A stretch of 24,052 nucleotides of DNA, taken from the IMG/VR virus record IMGVR_UViG_3300011116_000462, positions 1 through 24,052 of that record; one strand, 5' to 3'. How positions within the stretch are numbered: the stretch's first letter is position 1; every line of letters starts with the position of its first letter. Source of the DNA: a virus. Shown here piece after piece: positions 12,814 to 18,271 of this stretch. The notes under the pieces are model-generated. The model saw only the letters and a program-made list of their open reading frames with translations, did no database searches and was not told where the DNA came from. The translations under genes were made by a program, and so were the position numbers.

Positions 12814-13359
12814 CTATCTGGGGAAACTCAGGTTTGCACCATGAAACCGGTAGAGCCAGGTGTGTTCTTGTACGCACGCGAATCGAGCGCCATGATCGAG
12901 TGCGCGGAGCCAGAAGTCGTGATCCTCGTACCCGCTGCGCGCGTGCGCGTCCCACCCGAGCTCGACGCAGAGGCTCGTGCGGATCAGCGTCGTCGCGGGG
13001 ATGTAGTTGACGTGCCGGAGTTTCGTCGCGTCGAACGGCTCGTTGACGCCGAACCCGTCGCGGCCCTCGACGTCGCAGTACGAGTAGACGATGTCCGCGT
13101 CGGTCGTGTGATTGGCGAGGCGCTCGAGATGCTGCGGATACATGATGTCGTCGTCGGCGATCTGCGCGACCCACTCGCAGTCGGCAGCGACGAGACTCGG
13201 AAGCATCCGGTTCAGCATCGTCGCGACGCCGACGCGCTCGTGATCTACGCCGATCGCGTGAATCACTGGACGAAGCGTCTGCTGCTCGACGCGACGAATG
13301 CACTCAGCACGAAACTCGTGCCGCTCCGGCAAGCTGACCGTGACGACTCCGATCCTCAT
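12814..13359 (-). CDS. Glycosyltransferase family 2 (GT-A fold), last gene of glycan cassette
   Basis: The protein has about 181 residues. It opens MRIGVVTVSLPERHEFRAEC and IRRVEQQTLRPV, the first strand and helix of GT2 enzymes. WVAQIADDDIMYPQHLERLA carries the metal-binding Asp triplet (about 69-71). SGYEDHDFWLRALDHGARFA is the ED..W..R acceptor-side motif, and LYRFHGANLS follows. The ATG at 13359 has GGAG seven bases upstream; a GTG six bases earlier is too close to it. It would transfer a sugar from a nucleotide donor. At this length the acceptor region is minimal. The acceptor may be a virion protein, inferred from its place in the head module. Confidence 0.85.
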   Translation of the reverse strand: MRIGVVTVSLPERHEFRAECIRRVEQQTLRPVIHAIGVDHERVGVATMLNRMLPSLVAADCEWVAQIADDDIMYPQHLERLANHTTDADIVYSYCDVEGRDGFGVNEPFDATKLRHVNYIPATTLIRTSLCVELGWDAHARSGYEDHDFWLRALDHGARFACVQEHTWLYRFHGANLSFPR

Positions 13360-13386
13360 TCCCACACTCCGCGCTCGTTTCCCACG

Positions 13387-14052
13387 TCAGGAGCGTTCGG
13401 CCCACCTGGCGCGCAGCTCGTCTCGCTGTCTGCACAGCTCTGCCCACGCCTCCCACACGCTCTCGCCGAGCATCGCCTGCGAGTACTCGCTCGACAGGTC
13501 GGGCGCCTTGTGCGTATTCGATCCGATCAGCCTGGCCGGCGAGCCCGCGACCTTGCTGAATGGCATCACGTCACGCACGGCGCTCGAGTTTAGCCCGATC
13601 ATCGCGGACTCGCCGATGATCGTCCACGGGTGCGTGACGACGCCCTGCCCGAACGTCGCATCCTCGCCGATCAGCGTGAAGCCGCCGAGCGCGCTGAAGC
13701 TGCCGAGCGTCGCGCGATCCCCGACGACGCAGTCGTGCGCAATATGCACGCCGGCCATCAGGAGCGCGTCCTCGCCAATGATCGTCTCGACGAGGATGCC
13801 CTGATGGATCGTCGCGTACTCGCGAACGCACGCGCCGCGACGTACCACGACGCCCGCATCGCGCACGCGCGCCGTGACGGGCGACGGGTACGAGCCGCGA
13901 TGCTGCGGCGGCGCGCCGATCGTCGCGTGCGCACCGACGTACGTATCAGCCTCGATCCGCGCCGGGCCCGTGATGACGGCATACGGCTCGATGATCGCAC
14001 TCGGATGAATGTCGACGTCGCCGCGAATGATGATCGAGTCATGCAGCTGCAC
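13387..14052 (-). CDS. LpxA-like left-handed beta-helix acyltransferase
   Basis: The 221-residue protein has hexapeptide repeats from DIHPSAIIEPYAVITGPARI to MIGLNSSAVRDVMPFSKVAG. GAPPQHRG, VREYATIHQG, LLMAGVHIAHDCVVGD and VAGSPARLIGSN match LpxA segment by segment. His106 corresponds to the catalytic His125 of E. coli LpxA, with His103 beside it. The C-terminal helices (about 184-220) fit the LpxA C-terminal domain. LpxA moves an acyl chain from acyl carrier protein to UDP-GlcNAc; relatives acylate amino-sugar nucleotides. In a phage of a presumed Gram-positive host a lipid A role is unlikely, so a nucleotide-sugar modification is inferred. The GTG start has GGAGA upstream and overlaps the dehydrogenase end by 14 nt. 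Confidence 0.85.
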   Translation of the reverse strand: MQLHDSIIIRGDVDIHPSAIIEPYAVITGPARIEADTYVGAHATIGAPPQHRGSYPSPVTARVRDAGVVVRRGACVREYATIHQGILVETIIGEDALLMAGVHIAHDCVVGDRATLGSFSALGGFTLIGEDATFGQGVVTHPWTIIGESAMIGLNSSAVRDVMPFSKVAGSPARLIGSNTHKAPDLSSEYSQAMLGESVWEAWAELCRQRDELRARWAERS

Positions 14053-14932
14053 GAGCAGTCTCCGTTCCGGCGTCCTCGAGGATTCGCGTCACCGTCTCGA
14101 ACACGCGCGTCGACACGACGCGACGATCACGAATCTGGTCGTACGCATCGTCCAGGCGGCGAGTGATGAGGTCCGTCTGGTCGGGCGCCACGTACTCGTG
14201 CACGCCCGTCTGCGTGTGGGTCACGAGCGTGTCGCGCGTCTGATCCCACGTCACCGCGCCCTCATCGCAGATGATCCGAATCATCCGCGACTGGGGCCCG
14301 ACGGATCGCGCCGCGACGACCTTCGCGAACGCGCCCGTGCTGCTCGACAACGCGACACTCGCCGACACCGAATCACGCATCGTCGACGCAACGCTCCACT
14401 CCGTCGCGTCGTCAAGATCGACGAGCAGGCTCAGATCATGCACACACAGATCCGTCAGCACATCTTGCGAAGACCGGTCGAGGCTCGTCGTGCGCGTCGC
14501 GAACACGTGCTGCACGCACCCGAGCCTCGCGACGCGCTCTTTCGCGAGCTGCCACTTCGGCGCGACGAGCAGCGTGTAGTCGACGATCAGACGCCGATCC
14601 TTCTCCGCGAAGACGCGCAGCACGCGATCCGCGTCGCTCATCGTCGTCGCGCACGGCTTCGCAGCGATGACGTGCGCGTATCTCGTCGCGCTTGTCACGC
14701 ACGCCTCGACGCTCTCTGAGATCGGCGTCGCGACGATCACGAGCTCGGGCTTCTCCGCGTCTATCGCGTCCTCGAGCGACGCGTACGCCTCGATGTTCGC
14801 CAGAGTCGCGATCGCGCGACGCGTCGCGATCGGATCAGCGATGCCCGCGAGGAAGTACTTGTCGTGCTCGCGGACGCGATCGGCGAGACGCGCGCCCCAC
14901 GAGCCGTACCCGCACACAAGGGTCCGGATCAC
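14039..14932 (-). CDS. Gfo/Idh/MocA-family NAD(P)-dependent sugar dehydrogenase
   Basis: The protein has 297 residues from the GTG at 14932. The Rossmann start VIRTLVCGYGSWGARLADRV has GxGxxG at 8-13. AAKPCATT holds Lys92, equivalent to the Lys of the EKP motif (Glu replaced by Ala). LTDLCVHDLSLL carries the catalytic-pocket Asp161 and His165. Such enzymes oxidise or reduce sugar nucleotides, for example the C3 position of UDP-HexNAc acids (WbpB/WlbA type). The frame extends to 15256, but that part overlaps the GT2 gene; the GTG overlaps the upstream stop (GTGA). With the LpxA-like neighbour it could build a modified amino sugar, though no aminotransferase is present. Confidence 0.85.
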   Translation of the reverse strand: MIRTLVCGYGSWGARLADRVREHDKYFLAGIADPIATRRAIATLANIEAYASLEDAIDAEKPELVIVATPISESVEACVTSATRYAHVIAAKPCATTMSDADRVLRVFAEKDRRLIVDYTLLVAPKWQLAKERVARLGCVQHVFATRTTSLDRSSQDVLTDLCVHDLSLLVDLDDATEWSVASTMRDSVSASVALSSSTGAFAKVVAARSVGPQSRMIRIICDEGAVTWDQTRDTLVTHTQTGVHEYVAPDQTDLITRRLDDAYDQIRDRRVVSTRVFETVTRILEDAGTETARAAA

Positions 14933-15576
14933 GCGTCCCACGCATTCACCTTCCGATTCCGCACGCTCCACTCGCTCACCAGCGGCACCTCGTGCTCCGC
15001 CAGGCCGTGATACCGCGCGTTGTGAATGCCGATGTTCCGCGCGTGCGACCACTCGTTCTTCCGCGCGAGATGAGTGTCCGAGTTGATCGTGCTCGAGTTG
15101 TCGTGCCCGACGCGCGCCGCGGAGTACGACACGCGCACGCCTAGGCGCCGAGCACGCTCCTCGTAGTCGATGTCCTCCATGTACGCCGGGTAGTACGCCT
15201 CGCAGAACAATCCGACGCGCTCCGCCGCAGCACTGCTGATCCACGCGCAGCACCATGGCGGCGAGCCGGCGAGCGTGATGCCTTCCGGATCAGCATCGCG
15301 CGACAAGTCGTCCCACGCTCCGGCCTCGAACCACGCGTCCGAGTTGAGAAGCAGCCATCCGCTCGCGAACGGCAATAGCTTGATGCCGAGATTCCAACTC
15401 GCGGGGACGCCGAGATTCGCCGGCAGTCGCAGCACGCGCACGCTCTCACGCTCACCCGCCTGGTACGCATCACCATTGTCGATCACGAGGATGCGCACGC
15501 CGAGCGGGATCGAGTCGAGGCACCGGTTGAGCAGGTCGTACCGGTTCAGGACGGGGATGATGACGTGGTCGATCAC
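14929..15576 (-). CDS. Glycosyltransferase family 2, rhamnosyltransferase-like
   Basis: The protein has 215 residues from the GTG at 15576, which overlaps the GT4 stop. It begins VIDHVIIPVLNRYDLLNRCL and has LVIDNGD, LPANLGVPASWNLGIKLLPF and LLLNSDAWFEAG, with the metal-binding NSD at 78-80. YYPAYMEDIDYEERARRLGV contains the ED.D...R motif typical of WbbL/rhamnosyltransferase-like GT2 enzymes, and RVGHDNSSTIN follows. It is a complete GT-A domain without membrane segments, so it is cytosolic. The frame up to 15609 is a shadow. It probably adds one sugar in a short glycan built by this cassette. Confidence 0.87.
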   Translation of the reverse strand: MIDHVIIPVLNRYDLLNRCLDSIPLGVRILVIDNGDAYQAGERESVRVLRLPANLGVPASWNLGIKLLPFASGWLLLNSDAWFEAGAWDDLSRDADPEGITLAGSPPWCCAWISSAAAERVGLFCEAYYPAYMEDIDYEERARRLGVRVSYSAARVGHDNSSTINSDTHLARKNEWSHARNIGIHNARYHGLAEHEVPLVSEWSVRNRKVNAWDA

Positions 15577-16826
15577 TCGGCTGCGAGCTCGGCGAGCAGG
15601 GGACGCCACGACTCGTCGAAGACCTTGTCGGCGTCATAGTTGGCGGCGAACGCGATCGCATCGTCTGAGTCGCCGCGCGGCTCGCGATACGCCGCATTCA
15701 GCGCGTCGACGATGCTGCCGACATGCGGCGTGAAGAACCACGACTTCTGCATCGGGTCCCAATCGGGCTGTCCCGCGACGAGCCAGCCGGGCCCGACGAG
15801 CTCGCTCGACGCGGCGAAATCACTGACGATCACGCGCGTTCCGCATGCCTGCGCCTCGATCGTCGGAATGCCGAACCCCTCCCCCATGCTCGTCTGCAGG
15901 CACACGTCAGCCATCGTGTAGAACGCGGCGAGCGACTCTTGCGGAATGCCATTCCGATACGCGAACTGATCGACGAACCGGATCTGCTCCGGCTTGATTC
16001 CCGCCGCCTTCGCGAGATCGTGCAGGTTGATGCCGCTCATCGAGCCGTGCGACTCGGTATGCATGTAGAGGATCGCGTCAGGCTTATCGAGCGCGAAGAT
16101 GCTGAACGCGAGGAACGCCTGGCCGAACGCCTTCCGGCACGGCGCGATGCCCTTGTTCGCGCTATTCATCATCACCACGAACGCGTCCGCCGGGATACCG
16201 TGCAGCTCGCGCGGCGCGATCATCCCCGCCGGCGTCGACACGCTCCTGGTCGGCTTGAAGACCTTCTCGATCGCGTGCGGAATGTAGTGCGCCTTGATGC
16301 CGTCCACGTCGAGCATCTCCTGCCCGAATCGGCTCATCGCGATAGGCGTGACGTTCGGTCGGCGACACCACTCGCTCACTTCGGGCGGAGCGGGCTGATG
16401 ATCGACCGGCACCCACGAGCAGATCCGCGGAATCTTCTGCAGGCTCTGATTCTGCAGGTAGACCCACACGTCGTAGAGCGTGAACACGACGCGCTTCGCG
16501 TCGGGCTCTCCTGCCGCCCACTGCATCGAGTACGCCTCCAGGACGTCATCCGAGTAGTTGGACAATCCACGCGGGAACAGGTGGATGCCGTCCCACTCGA
16601 GCATCGTGCCCTCGAGGCCGTAGTTGCAGGCGACGCTGACCGAGTGGCCCGCCTTGTGCATTCGCGTGACGACCTGGCTGGTCTGCGTGCCGTATCCCGT
16701 ATTACTCCAGGGCGAGTTTGACGCCCACGTGATCCGCAGTCGCGACGCCGTCTTCTTGATCGGCGGCTTCGGCTTCGGAGCCGGCTTGCTTGGCGCCTTG
16801 GTGGCGCGACGATGAGCACGATTCAT
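15573..16826 (-). CDS. Glycosyltransferase family 4 (GT-B fold), first gene of glycan cassette
   Basis: The protein has 417 residues. A basic Pro/Lys-rich N-terminus (about 1-28, MNRAHRRATKAPSKPAPKPK) is followed by an N-terminal Rossmann domain with ITWASNSPWSNTGYGTQTSQ, where the Gly-rich loop binds the acceptor side. YIPHAIEKVFKP and RFVDQF mark the linker. TSMGEGFGIPTIEAQACGTR contains the retaining-GT motif EX7E (Glu316, Glu324). The ATG has GGGAG five bases upstream, behind a strong hairpin that separates it from the capsid gene. It is cytosolic, and probably puts the first or main sugar on the acceptor. The donor sugar is unknown. Confidence 0.9.
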   Translation of the reverse strand: MNRAHRRATKAPSKPAPKPKPPIKKTASRLRITWASNSPWSNTGYGTQTSQVVTRMHKAGHSVSVACNYGLEGTMLEWDGIHLFPRGLSNYSDDVLEAYSMQWAAGEPDAKRVVFTLYDVWVYLQNQSLQKIPRICSWVPVDHQPAPPEVSEWCRRPNVTPIAMSRFGQEMLDVDGIKAHYIPHAIEKVFKPTRSVSTPAGMIAPRELHGIPADAFVVMMNSANKGIAPCRKAFGQAFLAFSIFALDKPDAILYMHTESHGSMSGINLHDLAKAAGIKPEQIRFVDQFAYRNGIPQESLAAFYTMADVCLQTSMGEGFGIPTIEAQACGTRVIVSDFAASSELVGPGWLVAGQPDWDPMQKSWFFTPHVGSIVDALNAAYREPRGDSDDAIAFAANYDADKVFDESWRPLLAELAAE

Positions 16827-16845
16827 CGGTCTCCCTAGGATGGGT

Positions 16846-16884
16846 GCCAGCCTCCCCTCACATCGTGCGTGAGGGGAGGCTGGC
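16846..16884 (-). terminator. 16-bp stem hairpin between capsid gene and glycan cassette
   Basis: The arms GCCAGCCTCCCCTCAC (16846-16861) and GTGAGGGGAGGCTGGC (16869-16884) pair perfectly around a 7-nt loop. No U-tract follows on the minus strand, as is common for actinobacterial terminators. It lies 28 nt after the capsid stop and 20 nt before the GT4 start, so it probably lets only part of the capsid transcription continue, or protects the capsid mRNA. Confidence 0.75.
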
Positions 16885-16912
16885 GAGCGGTTCTTCTGAG
16901 TGGTGTCGCGTA

Positions 16913-18121
16913 CTAGGACGCGGCGCCCTGGAAGTACTTGACGTGCGACGTCTGCGGCAGGTTGCCGTCGACGCGGATCTGCGCGCGGAACGTGACGAGG
17001 CCCTGGTTGAAGGCGAACTCGTCGGACCGGTCGAGCTGGAGGCCGCCGCCCGCGATGCGGACCATGTACGACTTCAGGTCGCCGAAGATGACCGACTTGT
17101 TGCCGGTGCCCGTCGACGCCATGTGCGGGTTCTCGTGCATCGGGTAGCCGAGGATCAGGTCGCGCTGGTCGGCGGACACGGCCGGGCTGAAGATGTAGTA
17201 GCCGCCGCTCGACTGGAGCTGGCGCATCTTCGAGATGCTGGACGCGTTCGCCATGAAGCCGGCGCCGGGGCGCTGACGCGCCGCGGTGTCGACCGAGTAG
17301 ACGAGGTCCATGATGTTCGCCGCGGAGAACACGCCGGCGGTGCCGGTCGCGCTCGTGACGCCCGAGCCGGCGGCCGCGACGATGCCCTTGGGCTCGACGG
17401 TGCCGGTGCCGACGGTGAGCTTGTTGCCGACCGAGTAGCCGATGCCGTTCGCGGTCTGCTCGGCGAGGAAGCCGAGGATGTCGACGCCCGCGTCGGCGAT
17501 CAGCTCCTGCGACAGCTGCGTGATGAACGCGTACTTGTACGCGCTCAGCGTGACGAAGCTGTTGAAGACCGGGTCGGACTCGCCGATCGCGGAGCCCTGC
17601 GCGAACGCCGTGCCGGCCGAGTACGTCGACAGGCTCGGGATCTGCAGCGACTCGCCGCCAGCGGTGTTGAGGTGCGTGGTGACGTTCGGGTCGAGCATCG
17701 GGCCCGTGTAGCGGGCCAGCATGAGGACCTGGTTGTAGAACGAGGTCGGGACCGGCGCGCCCGTCGACGTCGAGTAGACGTCGCGCTGCTCGGCGTCAGG
17801 GCCGAACAGGTGCGTGCGGATCTCGCCCTTCGCCATCGCGCGGAGGATCTCCGCGTCGCTCGAGGCGGGCTTGTGGTCGCGGACGACGCGCTCGATGCCC
17901 TCAGCGGCCTTCGCGATGCGCTCCTCGCGCTTCTCGGCCTCCTGCACGGACTCGATCACGGCGGCGCGCTGGTCGAGATCCGCGTTGATGCGGTCCCACT
18001 GCTCGCGCTCTTCGGCGGTCAGGTCGCGGGCCTCTGCGGCCGCGGTGTCGAGCAGCGCCTTGGCCTCGTGCCACGCCGACTGGCGCGCCTCGACCTGCTG
18101 CTTCAGGTACGTCTCGCTCAT
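16913..18121 (-). CDS. Major capsid protein, HK97 fold
   Basis: The protein has 402 residues. Residues about 1-105 are a charged helical delta domain (EARQSAWHEAKALLDTAAAE, EEREQWDRINADLDQRAAVI) that works as internal scaffold. The mature part starts near TSTGAPVPTSFYNQVLMLAR and shows family features: IPSLSTYSAGTAFAQGSAIG, FVTLSAYKYAFITQLSQELI, GFLAEQTANGIGYSVGNKLT, LILGYPMHENPHM and VIFGDLKSYMVRIAGGG. The delta domain should be removed by the protease encoded just upstream, with cleavage probably around residues 95-120. It builds the icosahedral head. A 150-nt leader with a promoter candidate, and a hairpin after the gene, suggest high expression. Confidence 0.95.
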   Translation of the reverse strand: MSETYLKQQVEARQSAWHEAKALLDTAAAEARDLTAEEREQWDRINADLDQRAAVIESVQEAEKREERIAKAAEGIERVVRDHKPASSDAEILRAMAKGEIRTHLFGPDAEQRDVYSTSTGAPVPTSFYNQVLMLARYTGPMLDPNVTTHLNTAGGESLQIPSLSTYSAGTAFAQGSAIGESDPVFNSFVTLSAYKYAFITQLSQELIADAGVDILGFLAEQTANGIGYSVGNKLTVGTGTVEPKGIVAAAGSGVTSATGTAGVFSAANIMDLVYSVDTAARQRPGAGFMANASSISKMRQLQSSGGYYIFSPAVSADQRDLILGYPMHENPHMASTGTGNKSVIFGDLKSYMVRIAGGGLQLDRSDEFAFNQGLVTFRAQIRVDGNLPQTSHVKYFQGAAS

Positions 18122-18170
18122 CGCGGAGACTCACTTTCGTCTAGAGGGTTTGCGCTTTGCAAATCAGGAC

Positions 18171-18210
18171 CGCGGCTCCGCAGGCCCAAAATGCTCGCGC
18201 GGCTCCGCAG
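18171..18210 (-). repeat. Two 13-bp direct repeats in the capsid gene leader
   Basis: CTGCGGAGCCGCG occurs twice on the minus strand (18198-18210 and 18171-18183), 27 bp apart. Each copy contains the small dyad GCGG-AG-CCGC. They lie between the candidate promoter and the capsid start, so in mRNA they could form two small hairpins. Confidence 0.5.
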
Positions 18211-18222
18211 ACGAGCACACAC

Positions 18223-18231
18223 ATTCTACAA
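18223..18231 (-). promoter_or_regulatory. Candidate capsid gene promoter (TTGTAGAAT)
   Basis: TAGAAT (18223-18228) matches five of six -10 consensus bases and is preceded by TTG, giving the nonamer also found before the major tail protein. The predicted start site leaves a leader of about 95 nt. The -35 position (TTCTTG at 17 bp) is weak and lies inside the palindrome at 18243-18264. Confidence 0.45.
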
Positions 18232-18242
18232 ACCCGCCGGAC

Positions 18243-18264
18243 GTACAAGAACGCGTTCTTGTAC
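18243..18264. promoter_or_regulatory. 22-bp perfect palindrome upstream of the capsid gene
   Basis: GTACAAGAACG is followed immediately by its reverse complement CGTTCTTGTAC. A dyad this long without spacer is either a binding site for a dimeric protein or a hairpin with a tight loop. It starts 8 nt after the stop of the protease fusion gene and covers the -35 region of the candidate capsid promoter. Confidence 0.6.
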
Positions 18265-18271
18265 TAGACGA

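Larger units (their letters stand above)
18122..18271 (-). other. 150-nt non-coding leader of the major capsid gene
   Basis: This is the longest gene-free stretch in the late operon. It holds, in order of transcription, the 22-bp palindrome, a TAGAAT promoter candidate and two 13-bp repeats. It ends with a weak purine-rich AAAGTGAG about 11 nt before the ATG. No small ORF in it looks real. Confidence 0.7.

Noticed and set aside
14933-15256. N-terminal extension of the Gfo/Idh frame
   Set aside because: It overlaps the GT2 gene and lacks any domain; the Rossmann motif begins at the GTG at 14932.
15723-16721. Plus-strand frame of 332 codons
   Set aside because: Shadow of the GT4 gene; no recognisable domain.
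12814-16826. Cassette as a recent insertion flanked by repeats
   Set aside because: I found no direct or inverted repeats bounding it and no obvious base-composition change; the hairpin on one side is not repeated on the other.
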